Below, one piece after another: positions 28,754 through 39,544 of a DNA stretch of 64,000 nt. The notes under the pieces were generated by a model that did not search any database, was not told the origin of the DNA, and saw nothing but the letters and a program-made list of their open reading frames with translations. The position numbers and the translations under genes are program-made. Origin of the DNA: Aureimonas sp. Leaf427 (GTDB lineage Bacteria > Pseudomonadota > Alphaproteobacteria > Rhizobiales > Rhizobiaceae); the NCBI RefSeq assembly GCF_001425485.1, contig NZ_LMQW01000023.1:248457-312456 (forward strand), read 5' to 3'. The first letter of the stretch is position 1; every line of letters starts with the position of its first letter.

Positions 28754-30750
28754 CAGCTTGCTCCTCCGACCATCATCCAGGTCACGAGCGCGGCGACGCC
28801 GATCAGCATGGCGAAGGCGTAGTGGTAGAGATATCCGGTCTGCAGGCGCACAGCGCGGTCCGTCACATCCATGACGCGGGCCGCGATGCCGTCGGGGCCG
28901 AGACGGTCGATGACCTGCCCGTCGCCCTGCTTCCAGAGGAAGCGGCCGAGCGCCTTGGCGGAGCGCACGAACAGGAAGTCGTAGAGCTCGTCGAAGTACC
29001 ACTTGTTCAGGAGGAACTTGTAGAGCCCGCGATGCGTCACGGCGATCCTGGCCGGCATGTACGGCTTGCGAATGTAGAACTGCCAGGCGAGCACGAAGCC
29101 GATCACCATCGCGATGAAGGGCGACATCTTCACCAGGAAGGGCACCGAGTGCATGTCGTGCAGAACGTGGTTCTCCGCCCCGGTGAAGAGCGCGGCGTTC
29201 CAGAACTCGCCATAGCCCTCGCCGATGAAGAAGGGCGCGAAGACGATGCCGGCGAGGATCGCACCGGTGGCGAGAATGTAGAGCGGCACGAGCATGATCG
29301 GCGGCGACTCGTGGATGTGGTGCATGACCTCGTGGCTCGCCCGCGGCTTGCCGTGGAAGGTCATGAAGATCAGGCGCCAGGAGTAGAAGCTCGTCATCAG
29401 CGCGGCGATCACCGTCATGCCGAAGCCGTACATGGCGAAGCTGTTATGGCCGACGAAGGCGCTCTCGATGATCGCGTCCTTTGAGTAATACCCGGCCGTC
29501 AGCGGGAAGCCGGTCAGCGCCAGCGTGCCGATGACCATCATCCAGTAGGTCTTCGGGATGTGCTTGCGAAGCCCGCCCATGTTGCGCATGTCCTGCTCGT
29601 CGGAGACGGCATGGATAACCGAGCCGGCGCCCAGGAAGAGCAGAGCCTTGAAGAAGGCGTGCGTGAAGAGGTGAAACACCGCCGCACCATAGGCACCGAC
29701 GCCGAGCGCGACGAACATGTAGCCGAGCTGCGAACAGGTCGAATAGGCGATGACGCGCTTGATGTCGTTCTGCACCAGACCGACCGTCGCGGCGAAAAAG
29801 GCCGTGGTCGCGCCGATGAAGGTCACGAAGGTCAGCGCGGAATGGCTGAGCTCGAAGACGGGCGACATGCGGGCCAGCATGAAGACGCCGGCGGTCACCA
29901 TGGTCGCGGCATGGATCAGGGCCGAAACCGGGGTCGGGCCTTCCATGGCGTCGGGAAGCCAAGTGTGCAGGCCGAGCTGCGCCGACTTGCCCATCGCGCC
30001 CATGAAGAGAAGCAGGCAGATGACGGTCAGCGCCGTTCCCATCGTCAGCGGATAGCCGGCGAAGGTCAGCACGATGTCGGAAGCATGCGCCGCACCTTCG
30101 GCAGCCGCGCCGGCTTCATGGCCGAGCTCGCCCGCGATGGAGGCGGCGCCCGAGAAGATCGTGTCGAAGTTCACAGAACCGAAGACGGCGAAGAGGCCGA
30201 AAATGCCGAGCGCGAAGCCGAAATCGCCGACGCGGTTGACGACGAAGGCCTTCATCGCGGCCGCGTTGGCGGTCGGCTTCTTGTACCAGAATCCGATCAG
30301 CAGGTAGGAGGCGAGGCCGACGCCCTCCCAGCCGAAGAACATCTGCACGAGATTGTTCGACGTCACCAGCATGAGCATGGCGAAGGTGAAGAGCGAGAGA
30401 TAGGCGAAGAAGCGCGGCCGATGCGGATCGTGGTGCATGTAGCCGATGGAATAGGTGTGCACGAGCGCCGAGACGGTGTTCACGACGACGAGCATGACGA
30501 GCGTCAGCCGGTCGATGCGCAGCGACCACGAGACGTCGAGCGAACCCGACTGCATCCACTGCAGAAGCTCGACATGCTGCACCAGACCTTCGCCGAAGCC
30601 AAAGGAGATGAACGCGATCCAGGACAGGACCGCCGAGACGATCAGAAGGCCGGTCGTGATGTATTCGGAGACCTTGGCGCCGATCGAGTTGCCGAAGAAC
30701 CCGACGATCAGGAAGCCGATGAGCGGAAGGAGGACGATCGTCTGATACAT
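28753..30750 (-). CDS. nuoL: NADH-quinone oxidoreductase subunit L
   Basis: Largest antiporter-like subunit (665 aa) with about 16 transmembrane helices and the long lateral amphipathic helix near its C-terminus. Family signatures include [39 protein letters not shown] and [18 protein letters not shown]. An insertion of about 25 residues rich in Ala, Gly and Glu ([18 protein letters not shown]) interrupts a loop near residue 205. It begins 8 bases after nuoK. Confidence 0.96.
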   Translation of the reverse strand: MYQTIVLLPLIGFLIVGFFGNSIGAKVSEYITTGLLIVSAVLSWIAFISFGFGEGLVQHVELLQWMQSGSLDVSWSLRIDRLTLVMLVVVNTVSALVHTYSIGYMHHDPHRPRFFAYLSLFTFAMLMLVTSNNLVQMFFGWEGVGLASYLLIGFWYKKPTANAAAMKAFVVNRVGDFGFALGIFGLFAVFGSVNFDTIFSGAASIAGELGHEAGAAAEGAAHASDIVLTFAGYPLTMGTALTVICLLLFMGAMGKSAQLGLHTWLPDAMEGPTPVSALIHAATMVTAGVFMLARMSPVFELSHSALTFVTFIGATTAFFAATVGLVQNDIKRVIAYSTCSQLGYMFVALGVGAYGAAVFHLFTHAFFKALLFLGAGSVIHAVSDEQDMRNMGGLRKHIPKTYWMMVIGTLALTGFPLTAGYYSKDAIIESAFVGHNSFAMYGFGMTVIAALMTSFYSWRLIFMTFHGKPRASHEVMHHIHESPPIMLVPLYILATGAILAGIVFAPFFIGEGYGEFWNAALFTGAENHVLHDMHSVPFLVKMSPFIAMVIGFVLAWQFYIRKPYMPARIAVTHRGLYKFLLNKWYFDELYDFLFVRSAKALGRFLWKQGDGQVIDRLGPDGIAARVMDVTDRAVRLQTGYLYHYAFAMLIGVAALVTWMMVGGAS

Positions 30751-30758
30751 CGCTCGGC

Positions 30759-31073
30759 TCAGCCTTTCATGGTGTTGACGTCTTCGACCGCGATCGAGCC
30801 GCGGTTGCGGAAGAAGACGACGAGGATGGCGAGGCCGATGGCGGCTTCCGCCGCGGCGACGGTCAGGATGAACAGCGCGAAGACCTGACCGGTGAGATCG
30901 TTCAGGAAGGACGAGAAGGCGACGAGGTTGAGATTGACCGAGAGCAGGATCAGCTCGATCGACATCAGGATCGTGATGACGTTCTTCCGGTTCAGGAAGA
31001 TGCCGAAGACACCCGTCACGAAGAGGATGGCGCCGACGGTGAGGTAGTGGCCGAGACCGACTTCCATGGACAT
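30759..31073 (-). CDS. nuoK: NADH-quinone oxidoreductase subunit K
   Basis: Small complex I subunit (104 aa, three helices) with the two conserved glutamates of the proton path, in [15 protein letters not shown] and [15 protein letters not shown]. Two starts are possible, two codons apart (ATG TCC ATG); the second gives [11 protein letters not shown], which matches homologues slightly better. Confidence 0.95.
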   Translation of the reverse strand: MSMEVGLGHYLTVGAILFVTGVFGIFLNRKNVITILMSIELILLSVNLNLVAFSSFLNDLTGQVFALFILTVAAAEAAIGLAILVVFFRNRGSIAVEDVNTMKG

Positions 31074-31090
31074 ATCCTTCGTGCCGGCAC

Positions 31091-31708
31091 TCAGAGGCCT
31101 TGGCCGCTCTTGACCTTGCGGATTTCGATGGCCGTCTCCGGCGTGCGGGCGACCTGCTGCGGAATGGACTGGCGGCGGATGCCGACCTTGTGGCGAAGCG
31201 TCAGGACGATCGCCCCGATCATCGCGACGAAGAGGATGAGACCGGCCACCTGGAAGAAGAAGACGTAGCGCGTGTAGAGCACGAGCCCGAGCGCCTCGAT
31301 GTTGGACGTCACCGCCAGCGAGGGCATGGGCATGGCCGTCACCGCGGTCGGCGACGGGCGATAGACGTTGCCGGTCACGGCGACGACGAGTTCCGCGAGC
31401 AGCACGATGCCGATGATCGCGCCGATCGGCGCATATTCGAGAGCACCCTTCTTCAGAGCCGCGAAATCGACGTCGAGCATCATCACGACGAAGAGGAAGA
31501 GCACTGCGACGGCGCCGACATAGACGACGATCAGGATCAGCGCGAGGAACTCGGCGCCCGTGAGCAGGAAGAGACCGGCCGCGCTGACGAAGGTCAGAAT
31601 CAGGAAGAGCACGGAGTGCACCGGATTGCGCGACAGGACGACCATCATGGCCGCGCCGACCGTCACGAAGGCGAAGACGTAGAAGAAGAAAGCCTGAAGG
31701 CCCAGCAT
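31091..31708 (-). CDS. nuoJ: NADH-quinone oxidoreductase subunit J
   Basis: Complex I membrane subunit (205 aa, five helices) with the conserved [28 protein letters not shown] segment containing the pi-bulge helix. I chose the ATG at 31708 ([12 protein letters not shown]), which has an AAGGAG 9-10 bases upstream; the same frame is open to 32179 through nuoI but is not coding there. Confidence 0.95.
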   Translation of the reverse strand: MLGLQAFFFYVFAFVTVGAAMMVVLSRNPVHSVLFLILTFVSAAGLFLLTGAEFLALILIVVYVGAVAVLFLFVVMMLDVDFAALKKGALEYAPIGAIIGIVLLAELVVAVTGNVYRPSPTAVTAMPMPSLAVTSNIEALGLVLYTRYVFFFQVAGLILFVAMIGAIVLTLRHKVGIRRQSIPQQVARTPETAIEIRKVKSGQGL

Positions 31709-31872
31709 GAACGGGCTCCTTGTCGTCGCAGGTGTGGTCGTCGCAGGTGCGTCGTCGTCGAATGTTGCGTCGGCCCCTCCCTTCGTCTGGAAGGGCGGAC
31801 CGACGGTCGATCGTCTCGGGGCCGATTGAGATTGCGGGAAGGCGAAGCGCCCTCTCCCGCTATCGCCCCCGA
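31709..31872. repeat. Spacer nuoI-nuoJ with a short direct repeat
   Basis: A 164-base spacer, long for this tightly packed operon. It holds two copies of GTCGTCGCAGGTG (31722-31734 and 31737-31749) next to the nuoJ ribosome binding site and a small hairpin with CCCTTC and GAAGGG arms near 31780-31797. Confidence 0.5.
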
Positions 31873-32364
31873 TTAGCGGTAAGGTGCGTCGAGCGCAATA
31901 TTCTCGGCGATTTCCCGCTCCCAGCGATCGCCGTTCGCGAGCAGCCGCTCCTTGTCGTAGTAGAGCTCCTCGCGCGTTTCCGTCGAGAACTCGAAGTTCG
32001 GACCCTCGACGATCGCGTCGACCGGGCAGGCCTCCTGGCAGAAGCCGCAATAGATGCACTTCACCATGTCGATGTCGTAGCGCACGGTCCGGCGCGTGCC
32101 GTCGTTGCGGCGCGGGCCGGCCTCGATGGTGATGGCCTGGGCCGGGCAGATCGCCTCGCAGAGCTTGCAGGCGATGCACCGCTCCTCGCCGTTCGGATAG
32201 CGGCGCAGAGCATGCTCGCCACGGAAGCGCGGGCTCTGCGGGTTCTTCTCGAACGGGTAGTTGATCGTGGATTTCGGCGCGAAGAAGTAGCGCATGGAAA
32301 GGCCGAAGGCCTTCACGAACTCCAGGAGAAACAGCGAGCGGACGGTCTGTGCGATGGCACTCAT
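31873..32364 (-). CDS. nuoI: NADH-quinone oxidoreductase subunit I
   Basis: Peripheral-arm subunit (163 aa) with two [4Fe-4S] clusters, N6a and N6b, bound by [12 protein letters not shown] and [12 protein letters not shown]. It passes electrons toward NuoB. The N-terminal amphipathic stretch anchors it to the membrane arm. The 66-aa membrane protein ends 3 bases before its start. Confidence 0.96.
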   Translation of the reverse strand: MSAIAQTVRSLFLLEFVKAFGLSMRYFFAPKSTINYPFEKNPQSPRFRGEHALRRYPNGEERCIACKLCEAICPAQAITIEAGPRRNDGTRRTVRYDIDMVKCIYCGFCQEACPVDAIVEGPNFEFSTETREELYYDKERLLANGDRWEREIAENIALDAPYR

Positions 32365-32367
32365 GGA

Positions 32368-32568
32368 TCAGCCTGCAAGGCTCGAGGCGACGATGGGGCC
32401 GGCGAACCAGCCAACGATCGGAAACACGACGAGGGACATGCCCCGCACGAGCTTCAAGGAAAGGCCGGCGCCGCCCCGTCTCGGCGTGCGCACCAGGCCG
32501 AGGGCGACGAAATCGGCGATTCCGATCGCAAGGCCCACTAGCGCGCCGAGAAGGGCGGGGTCCGTCAC
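32368..32568 (-). CDS. 66-residue membrane protein inside the nuo operon
   Basis: A GTG-started frame that overlaps the nuoH stop by 4 bases (GTGA) and stops 3 bases before nuoI. It has two hydrophobic segments ([19 protein letters not shown] and [19 protein letters not shown]) around a basic loop (RTPRRGG). Both junctions fit coupled translation, so it is probably expressed with complex I. I do not recognise a family. It could be an accessory or assembly factor, but nothing in the sequence shows this. Confidence 0.65.
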   Translation of the reverse strand: MTDPALLGALVGLAIGIADFVALGLVRTPRRGGAGLSLKLVRGMSLVVFPIVGWFAGPIVASSLAG

Positions 32569-33614
32569 GCCGGCACCGTGCCGGTGATCTTGAGGACGAA
32601 GGCGGTGATGACGACCATGCCGAGCGAGATCGGCAGGAAGACCTTCCAGCCCAGACGCATCAGCTGATCGTAGCGGTAGCGGGGCACGAAGGCCTTCACC
32701 ATGGCGAACATGAAGAAGACGAGCGCGACCTTGGCCAGGAACCAGATGACGCCGGGGACCCAGGTGAAAGGCGCGAAATTGAAGGGCGGCAGCCATCCAC
32801 CAAGGAAGAGGATGGTGGTGAGGCAGCACATCAGGGTGATGGCGGCATACTCGCCCAGCATGAACATCATGTACGGGGTCGATCCGTACTCGACCATGAA
32901 ACCGGCGACGAGTTCCGATTCGGCTTCCGGAAGGTCGAAGGGCGGCCGGTTCGTCTCGGCAAGCGCCGAGATGAAGAAGATGATGAACATCGGGAAGAGC
33001 GACAGCCAGTGCCAGTCGAGGAACGTGTTGGGCAGGCCGATGCGGGTGCCGATGCCGTTCCCTTGCGCGAGCACGATGTCGGTAAGGTTCAGCGAACCGA
33101 CGCAGAGAAGCACGGTGACGATCACGAAGCCGATCGAGACTTCGTAGGAGACCATCTGCGCCGCCGAGCGAAGCGCGCCGAGAAAGGCGTATTTCGAGTT
33201 CGACGCCCAGCCGCCCATGATCACGCCGTAGACCTCCAGAGAGGAGATGGCGAAGATATAGAGGATGCCGATGTTCACGTCGGCGATGACCCAGCCGTCG
33301 GCCACGGGCACGACGGCGAAGGTCGCGAGCGCCAGCGTCACCGCGACGAGCGGCGCCAAAAGGAAGACGGCCTTGTCGGCGGAGGCCGGGATCACCGGCT
33401 CCTTCAGAACGAACTTCAGCAGATCGGCGAAGGACTGGAAGAGACCGAAGGGGCCGACCACGTTCGGCCCGCGACGCATCTGCACCGCCGCCCAGATCTT
33501 GCGATCGGCCAGCAGAATGTAGGCGATGAGGACGAGAAGGACGACGAGGAAGAGCACGCTCTGCGCGGCGATGACGATCGCCGGCCAAGCATAGAGGGAG
33601 AAAAAGTCCGACAC
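32565..33614 (-). CDS. nuoH: NADH-quinone oxidoreductase subunit H
   Basis: Membrane subunit (349 aa) that forms most of the quinone chamber together with NuoB and NuoD. Conserved segments include [19 protein letters not shown], the acidic loop [23 protein letters not shown] and EYAAITLM. The start is GTG (33614) with an AAGGAT about 9 bases upstream; nuoG ends 12 bases before it. Confidence 0.96.
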   Translation of the reverse strand: MSDFFSLYAWPAIVIAAQSVLFLVVLLVLIAYILLADRKIWAAVQMRRGPNVVGPFGLFQSFADLLKFVLKEPVIPASADKAVFLLAPLVAVTLALATFAVVPVADGWVIADVNIGILYIFAISSLEVYGVIMGGWASNSKYAFLGALRSAAQMVSYEVSIGFVIVTVLLCVGSLNLTDIVLAQGNGIGTRIGLPNTFLDWHWLSLFPMFIIFFISALAETNRPPFDLPEAESELVAGFMVEYGSTPYMMFMLGEYAAITLMCCLTTILFLGGWLPPFNFAPFTWVPGVIWFLAKVALVFFMFAMVKAFVPRYRYDQLMRLGWKVFLPISLGMVVITAFVLKITGTVPA

Positions 33615-33626
33615 GGCGGGCGATCC

Positions 33627-35702
33627 TTATTCCGCAGCTTCGAGATGCTCGGCCTGGGCGAGCCTCGAGCATTCGGCCATGACCTTCGAGGCCCGAGCGA
33701 TCGGGTTCGACAGGTAGAAATCCGTGATCCCGGCGCGGAAACCGGCGCCCGTCACCGTGCCCGCCCGATCGGCGAGCGCCGTCACCGCCGAGGGATCGGC
33801 CGCCGTGACGGCGTCCGAGCGCATATGCGGATGGGCGGCGTAAAGCTCGGCGCGCAGCGCGGAGAGCGAGTCGAAGGGCAGCGGCTTGCCGAGGACGGCC
33901 GAAAGCGCGCGGAAGATCGCCCATTCCTCGCGGGCGTCGCCCGGCGGAAAGGCGGCACGGCTGCCGGTCTGGGCCCGGCCTTCGGTGTTCACCCAGGTAC
34001 CGGACTTCTCCGTATAGGCGGCACCGGGCAGGATGACGTCGGCGCGATGCGCGCCCTTGTCGCCATGGGTGCCGACATAGACGACGAAGGGACCCGCCGC
34101 GATCTCGATCTCGTCGGCGCCGAGATTGAAGAGGAGATCGACCGACCCTCCGGCCATCTCCGCCGCATTCGAAGCACCCTCGCCCGGCACGAAGCCGATA
34201 TCGAGACCGCCGACGCGCGAGGCCGCATTGTGCAGCACGTTGAATCCGTTCCAGCCGTCCGTTACCGCGCCGATCTCACGCGCGAGGGCGGCAACCGAGG
34301 CGAGGACGGACGCGCCGTTCGGCCCGGAGATCGCGCCCTGCCCGACGACGATCATCGGCTTCTTGGCGGCCCGCAAAGCCTCGTAGAATTCGTGGCTCGC
34401 GCCGTCGATATCCGACAGCGTGTCGGGCCCTGCGCCGAGATAGACGGCGTCGTAGCGAAGATCGGCATTCTCGCCGATCACGCCGATCGGGAACCCGCCC
34501 ATGCGCCAGCGCTTGCGGATGCGGGCGTTGAGTACCGAGGCCTCGAAGCGCGGGTTGGCTCCGATGATCAGAAGCGCGTCCGCATCCTCGATGCCGGTAA
34601 TGGTCGTGTTGAAGAGATAGGACGCACGCCCATCGGCCGGGTCGAGGGCGGCGCCGTCCTGGCGCACGTCGAGATGGGCCGAGCCGAGTTCGCCCATCAG
34701 GCGCTTCAGAGCCCAGAGATCTTCGACGGCGGCGAGATCGCCCGCGATGGCGCCGATCCGGCCCGGAGCGGTCGCGGAAACCTTCGCCTTGATCGCGCCG
34801 AAGGCTTCCGCCCAACTGGAGGGCTGGAGGCGGCCGTCCTTGCGAACATAGGGGCGGTCGAGACGCTGGGTGCGCAGCCCATCCCAGACGAAGCGCGTCT
34901 TGTCCGAGATCCACTCCTCGTTGATCTGCTCGTTCGTGCGCGGCAGGATGCGCATGACCTCGCGACCGCGCGTGTCGACGCGGATCGAGGAGCCGACGGC
35001 ATCCATCACGTCGATCGTCTCGGTCTTGGTCAGTTCCCAGGGCCGCGCCTGGAAGGCATAGGGCCGCGATGTCAGCGCGCCGACCGGGCACAGGTCGATC
35101 ACGTTGCCCTGCAGCTCGGAGGTCATGGCCTGCTCGAGATAGGTCGTGATCTCGGCATCCTCGCCGCGGCCGACGAGGCCCAGCTCCGAAATGCCGGCGA
35201 CTTCGGTCGTGAAGCGGACGCAGCGCGTGCAGTGAATGCAGCGCGTCATGATCGTCTTGACGAGCGGGCCGATATACTTGTCCTCGACGGCGCGCTTGTT
35301 CTCGCGATAACGCGAGTTGTCGACGCCGAAGGCCATGGCCTGATCCTGGAGATCGCACTCGCCGCCCTGATCGCAGATCGGGCAATCCAGCGGGTGGTTG
35401 ATCAGCAGGAACTCCATCACGCCCTCGCGGGCCTTCTTCACCATCGGCGTGTTGGTGAAGATTTCAGGCGCCTCGCCGTTCGGGCCGGGGCGCAGGTCCT
35501 TGACGCCCATGGCGCAGGAAGCCGCGGGCTTGGGCGGGCCGCCCTTCACCTCGACGAGGCACATGCGGCAATTGCCGGCGATCGACAGACGCTCGTGGAA
35601 ACAGAAGCGCGGGATCTCGGCACCCGCCTCCTCCGCCGCCTGCAACAGCGTGTAGTGATCGGGAACTTCGACTTCCGTGCCGTCGACCTTGATCTTTGCC
35701 AT
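33627..35702 (-). CDS. nuoG: NADH-quinone oxidoreductase subunit G
   Basis: Large iron-sulphur subunit (691 aa). The N-terminal [2Fe-2S] ferredoxin domain has [15 protein letters not shown], followed by the His/Cys ligands of the N5 cluster ([18 protein letters not shown]) and the N4 cluster ([11 protein letters not shown]). The C-terminal molybdopterin-oxidoreductase-like domain is structural. It begins only 1 base after the pentapeptide gene on the same strand. Confidence 0.96.
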   Translation of the reverse strand: MAKIKVDGTEVEVPDHYTLLQAAEEAGAEIPRFCFHERLSIAGNCRMCLVEVKGGPPKPAASCAMGVKDLRPGPNGEAPEIFTNTPMVKKAREGVMEFLLINHPLDCPICDQGGECDLQDQAMAFGVDNSRYRENKRAVEDKYIGPLVKTIMTRCIHCTRCVRFTTEVAGISELGLVGRGEDAEITTYLEQAMTSELQGNVIDLCPVGALTSRPYAFQARPWELTKTETIDVMDAVGSSIRVDTRGREVMRILPRTNEQINEEWISDKTRFVWDGLRTQRLDRPYVRKDGRLQPSSWAEAFGAIKAKVSATAPGRIGAIAGDLAAVEDLWALKRLMGELGSAHLDVRQDGAALDPADGRASYLFNTTITGIEDADALLIIGANPRFEASVLNARIRKRWRMGGFPIGVIGENADLRYDAVYLGAGPDTLSDIDGASHEFYEALRAAKKPMIVVGQGAISGPNGASVLASVAALAREIGAVTDGWNGFNVLHNAASRVGGLDIGFVPGEGASNAAEMAGGSVDLLFNLGADEIEIAAGPFVVYVGTHGDKGAHRADVILPGAAYTEKSGTWVNTEGRAQTGSRAAFPPGDAREEWAIFRALSAVLGKPLPFDSLSALRAELYAAHPHMRSDAVTAADPSAVTALADRAGTVTGAGFRAGITDFYLSNPIARASKVMAECSRLAQAEHLEAAE

Positions 35703-35703
35703 A

Positions 35704-36021
35704 TCAGTTGCTGCCTCGTGCCGTCTTCGCAGCCCCGTGGGACGCGAGGAGGTCGGCGATGCCGATCCCGTTGATCGTCAGACCCTCGACCGCCGCGTCT
35801 TCGAAACGCGCGTTCGTCAGATCGACATTGCGAAAATGCGCGTCGCTGAGATCGGCGTTCGTCACGGCGATCTCAGCGAAGTCGACATTGCCGAACTCGC
35901 TGCCCGAGAGATCGACATTCTCGAAACGCGCTTCCGACAGGTCGCAGTTCGAGAAGGACGAACTCGAAATGTCCGCCTTCTCCGCCGTGATGATGTCCGC
36001 GCGCCCGACGATCTCGACCAT
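35704..36021 (-). CDS. Pentapeptide-repeat protein between nuoF and nuoG
   Basis: A 105-aa protein whose residues ~12-85 are about a dozen imperfect A(D/N)LxX repeats ([30 protein letters not shown] and so on), which predict a short right-handed beta-helix. It lies 8 bases after nuoF and 1 base before nuoG, fully inside the operon. There is no signal peptide. It resembles neither a Qnr/MfpA gyrase-protection protein by length nor a known complex I subunit; role unknown, perhaps assembly. Confidence 0.8.
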   Translation of the reverse strand: MVEIVGRADIITAEKADISSSSFSNCDLSEARFENVDLSGSEFGNVDFAEIAVTNADLSDAHFRNVDLTNARFEDAAVEGLTINGIGIADLLASHGAAKTARGSN

Positions 36022-36029
36022 GGTCCCGC

Positions 36030-37343
36030 CTACTCCGCCGCTTCGAGCATCTGCGGACGGTTCACGCCGGGATGACCGTTGCGCGAGAACTCGTCGATGC
36101 GGCGCTCAACTTCCGACCGGAAATGGCGCATCAGGCCCTGGATCGGCCACGCCGCGGCGTCGCCGAGGGCGCAGATCGTGTGGCCCTCGACCTGCTTGGT
36201 CACGTCGAGCAGCATGTCGATCTCGCGCTTCTCGGCATTGCCGACGACCATGCGCTCCATGAGGCGCCACATCCAGCCCGTGCCTTCGCGGCACGGCGTG
36301 CACTGGCCGCAGCTCTCGTGCTTGTAGAAGTAGGAGAGACGAGCGATCGCGCGGACGATGTCGGTCGACTTGTCCATGACGATGACCGCGGCGGTGCCGA
36401 GCGAGGTCTTGATGTCGCGCAGACCGTCGAAGTCCATGGGCGCGTCGATGATGTCCTTGGCCGGCACGAGCGGCACCGAGGAGCCGCCGGGAATGACCGC
36501 GAGGAGGTTGTCCCAGCCGCCGCGGATGCCGCCGCAATGCTTCTCGATGAGCTCGCGGAAGGGGATGCCCATGGCCTCCTCGACCGTGCAGGGACGCTCG
36601 ACATGGCCGGAAATGCAGAAGAGCTTGGTGCCCGTGTTGTTGGCCCGGCCGATACCGGAGAACCAGGCGCCGCCGCGGCGCAGGATCGTCGGCGCGACGG
36701 CGACGGACTCAACGTTGTTAACCGTCGTCGGGCAGCCGTAAAGTCCCATGTTCGCCGGGAACGGCGGCTTCAGGCGGGGCTGGCCCTTCTTGCCCTCGAG
36801 GCTTTCGAGAAGCGCGGTCTCCTCGCCGCAGATGTAGGCGCCGGCGCCGTGGTGGACGACGATGTCGTAGTCCCAGCCGCACTTGTTGTTCCGACCGAGA
36901 AGGCCTGCGTCGTAGCACTCGTCGATGGCGCGCTGGAGCGCCTCGCGCTCGCGGACATATTCGCCGCGCACGTAGATGTAGCAGGCATGCGCGCCCATCG
37001 CGAAACCGGCGATGATGCAGCCCTCCACCAGTGTGAAGGGGTCGTTGCGCATGATGTCCCGGTCCTTGCAGGTTCCGGGTTCGGATTCGTCGGCGTTGAT
37101 GACGAGGTAATGCGGACGACCGTCCGATTCCTTCGGCATGAAGGACCATTTGAGACCGGTCGGGAAGCCCGCGCCGCCGCGACCGCGAAGGCCGGACGCC
37201 TTCATCTCGTTGATGATCCAGTCGCGCCCCTTGGCGATGATCTCGCCGGTGCCGTCGAAATGGCCGCGCGCCATCGCGCCCTTCAGGCTCTTGTCCTTCA
37301 GGCCGTAGATATTGGTGAAGATGCGGTCTTCGTCGCGCAGCAT
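36030..37343 (-). CDS. nuoF: NADH-quinone oxidoreductase subunit F
   Basis: NADH- and FMN-binding subunit (437 aa). The glycine-rich [12 protein letters not shown] binds NADH/FMN, and the N3 [4Fe-4S] cluster ligands are in [12 protein letters not shown] and the distant [10 protein letters not shown]. It forms the dehydrogenase module with NuoE and NuoG. Confidence 0.97.
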   Translation of the reverse strand: MLRDEDRIFTNIYGLKDKSLKGAMARGHFDGTGEIIAKGRDWIINEMKASGLRGRGGAGFPTGLKWSFMPKESDGRPHYLVINADESEPGTCKDRDIMRNDPFTLVEGCIIAGFAMGAHACYIYVRGEYVREREALQRAIDECYDAGLLGRNNKCGWDYDIVVHHGAGAYICGEETALLESLEGKKGQPRLKPPFPANMGLYGCPTTVNNVESVAVAPTILRRGGAWFSGIGRANNTGTKLFCISGHVERPCTVEEAMGIPFRELIEKHCGGIRGGWDNLLAVIPGGSSVPLVPAKDIIDAPMDFDGLRDIKTSLGTAAVIVMDKSTDIVRAIARLSYFYKHESCGQCTPCREGTGWMWRLMERMVVGNAEKREIDMLLDVTKQVEGHTICALGDAAAWPIQGLMRHFRSEVERRIDEFSRNGHPGVNRPQMLEAAE

Positions 37344-37356
37344 CGTCCCGTTCTCC

Positions 37357-38808
37357 TCAGTCCTGTCCAGCCGGCGCGGCCAGGGCCTTCGCCTGCTCGA
37401 TCCAGCGATCGCGCAGGGCGCGGCCGCGGAAGTTCAGATGATCGTCGATCCACTGCAATTCGGCCGTCGACCAGCCGGCAATCTGCCGGAAGTGATAGAC
37501 GCCGAGCTCGTTCAGCTTGACCTCGAGCACCGGCCCGACGCCCTTGATGAGCTTCAGATCGTCCGCGCCGCCCTCCGGCGCCGACAGGAGCCCTGCGGGC
37601 CTCTCCGGCTCGACGAAGGAGGCGGAAGCCGGAGCCGGGGACGCATCGCTCTCGAAATGATCTGCTGCGACCGGCCCGGCTGCCGTGTCCTCGGTCCGGC
37701 GCAGCTGCTCGACCGGCGGCTCGTCGCGCACATCCACCGCGGAGCCCGCAGCCGGCGCCCGATCGCCAGAGATCTCGCGAGCCGAGCCCTCGGGCGCATC
37801 GACGAACTTGCGATCGGCGACGACGGCACTCTCATCCCGCTGGCCCTTTTCGCCAAGCGGACCGTCACGACGCGCCGTATCGGCATCGGCCGCAGCGGAG
37901 GACCGGTTGTCGAGCCCGTCCTCCTTCTGGCCGGCGCCCGTCGGCCCCTTGAAGGAACCACCGGTCTCGCCCGATCCCGCAGGAGCGGTTGCCGATGTCG
38001 GACCCTTGCTTTCCGCGGTCTCGATGCGCTGATCGACGGCTGCGCCGACGGCCGCGCCCGGGCTCTTGATGCTGGGGTCGGTCTCCGGCGCATGGGTCGA
38101 GGGGCGACCGGCCTGCGAGGGCTCCTGCCCCTCCGCCGCGCGGGCCTCGCTCGACGACGAGCCGGAATGCTCGATGCCGTCGCCGACCTTGGCCGTATCG
38201 CCGGAGGTGAGCGAGGTCGGGCCGCCGAAGGGCGAGGAGAGGTGGCGGTCGATCTGCGGACCGACCTTCACGCCCTCGCCTTCACCACGATCGAAGGCAT
38301 CGATGATCTCGGAGAGACGCTCCGCGGTCAGATCCTCGTAGGTGTCCTTGAAGATCATGACCATCGGCGCGTTCACGCAGGCGCCCAGACACTCGACCTC
38401 TTCCCAGGACAAGGTGCCGGAAGCATTCAGATGGAACTGATCGTGATGGATCTTCGACTGGCAGACCCGCTTCAGCTCGTCCGAGCCGCGCAACATGCAG
38501 GGCGTCGTGCCGCAGACCTGGACATGGGCGCGCGTGCCGACCGGCTTCAGCTGGAACTGGGTGTAGAAGGTCGCGACCTCCAGGACGCGGATGAGCGGCA
38601 TGGCGAGCCGATCGGCGATATGCTCGATCGCCGCCTTCGTCACCCAGCCGTCCTGTTCCTGCGCCCGCATGAGCAGAGGAATCACGGCGGACTGCTGACG
38701 CCCCTCCGGGTATTTCGCGATGGTGCGCTCGGCCCAGCCGGAGTTCTCGCCATTGAAGGCGAAGCCTGCCGGTTGAACGCTGTCTTCCGCGAGCCGTCTG
38801 ACGGACAT
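37357..38808 (-). CDS. nuoE: NADH-quinone oxidoreductase subunit E with long C-terminal extension
   Basis: Thioredoxin-like [2Fe-2S] subunit. Residues 1-~190 are a normal NuoE, with ligands in [11 protein letters not shown] and [11 protein letters not shown]. The whole protein is 483 aa, more than twice the usual size: ~195-410 is low-complexity, rich in Ala, Gly, Ser, Pro, Asp and Glu and probably disordered, and the last ~60 residues form a helix-hairpin-helix-like domain ([17 protein letters not shown], then [13 protein letters not shown]). Extended NuoE proteins occur in rhizobia, so this may be a lineage trait. The ATG at 38808 matches the family start. Confidence 0.92.
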   Translation of the reverse strand: MSVRRLAEDSVQPAGFAFNGENSGWAERTIAKYPEGRQQSAVIPLLMRAQEQDGWVTKAAIEHIADRLAMPLIRVLEVATFYTQFQLKPVGTRAHVQVCGTTPCMLRGSDELKRVCQSKIHHDQFHLNASGTLSWEEVECLGACVNAPMVMIFKDTYEDLTAERLSEIIDAFDRGEGEGVKVGPQIDRHLSSPFGGPTSLTSGDTAKVGDGIEHSGSSSSEARAAEGQEPSQAGRPSTHAPETDPSIKSPGAAVGAAVDQRIETAESKGPTSATAPAGSGETGGSFKGPTGAGQKEDGLDNRSSAAADADTARRDGPLGEKGQRDESAVVADRKFVDAPEGSAREISGDRAPAAGSAVDVRDEPPVEQLRRTEDTAAGPVAADHFESDASPAPASASFVEPERPAGLLSAPEGGADDLKLIKGVGPVLEVKLNELGVYHFRQIAGWSTAELQWIDDHLNFRGRALRDRWIEQAKALAAPAGQD

Positions 38809-38945
38809 CGGACCTCGACTTGGTTCTGTTCTAAACTCGATTGTTGCGGCGCGTTCTAACATACGCTCCACAAAAGGCCAGTGGTGGAAAGCCGCACTCT
38901 GCAAGGAGTTCAAACCATTCCAACGCCGTTTCCGGCAAAGCGCCG

Positions 38946-39518
38946 TCAGCTGTCGAAAAGCCGATCGACGGAGACGGAAATGCCGGGCGGCGAAAGATCG
39001 AGAACGTCGTCGCGGCCGACGATACGGGTCGCGATCTCACCCTCGACCGAAGTGCGTCTGTGATGGACGACGCGTTGCTCGTCGCCATAGAGGATCAGGT
39101 AGTGCTGTATCGAAGAGACCGAAAAATAGTCGATCAGCTTGCGACCCGAATCGTCACGCGCGCTTGACGGAGAAACGACCTCCAAGACGATGACCGGGTT
39201 GGAAACGAAGACTTCGGCACCGTCGTAAGGACCGCAATGAACGAGCGCATCCGGCTCGCGAACGGTCCGTTCGTTGACCCTGATGCTCACTCCATCGGGA
39301 AACGCTTCGCAATCCGACCCGGCCGCCCGAACCGCGTTACGCAGGGCCAGCCATGCCGAAGCCTTGTGCCGAGCGTGGCTCACCTTTTCCGACTGAAGCC
39401 GGACCGGTTGTCCTTCGACCAGTTCGTAGCGCTCGCCGTCGTCCAGCGTTTCCGCCCAGGACACGAAGACTTCGGCCGTCATATCGCTTTGCAGGGAGAC
39501 CTTCCCAGTGGTCGACAT
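38946..39518 (-). CDS. Uma2 family (PD-(D/E)xK-like) protein
   Basis: A 190-aa protein of the Uma2/DUF820 family, a restriction-endonuclease-like fold of unknown role. The motif residues appear as the PDALVHCG aspartate, IVLEVVSPSS glutamate and the RKLIDYF lysine region, so the nuclease core looks intact. The start ATG at 39518 has GGGAG upstream. It sits between nuoD and nuoE, with 26 bases to nuoD and 137 bases to nuoE. The family is often mobile and multicopy, so it may be an insertion into the operon. Confidence 0.85.
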   Translation of the reverse strand: MSTTGKVSLQSDMTAEVFVSWAETLDDGERYELVEGQPVRLQSEKVSHARHKASAWLALRNAVRAAGSDCEAFPDGVSIRVNERTVREPDALVHCGPYDGAEVFVSNPVIVLEVVSPSSARDDSGRKLIDYFSVSSIQHYLILYGDEQRVVHHRRTSVEGEIATRIVGRDDVLDLSPPGISVSVDRLFDS

Positions 39519-39544
39519 GGACGCTCCCTGAGTTCGCGCCTCGT

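Noticed and set aside
31722-31749. Short tandem copies in the nuoI-nuoJ spacer as a CRISPR-like or mobile repeat
   Set aside because: Only two 13-base copies with a 2-base spacer; too small for any such element.
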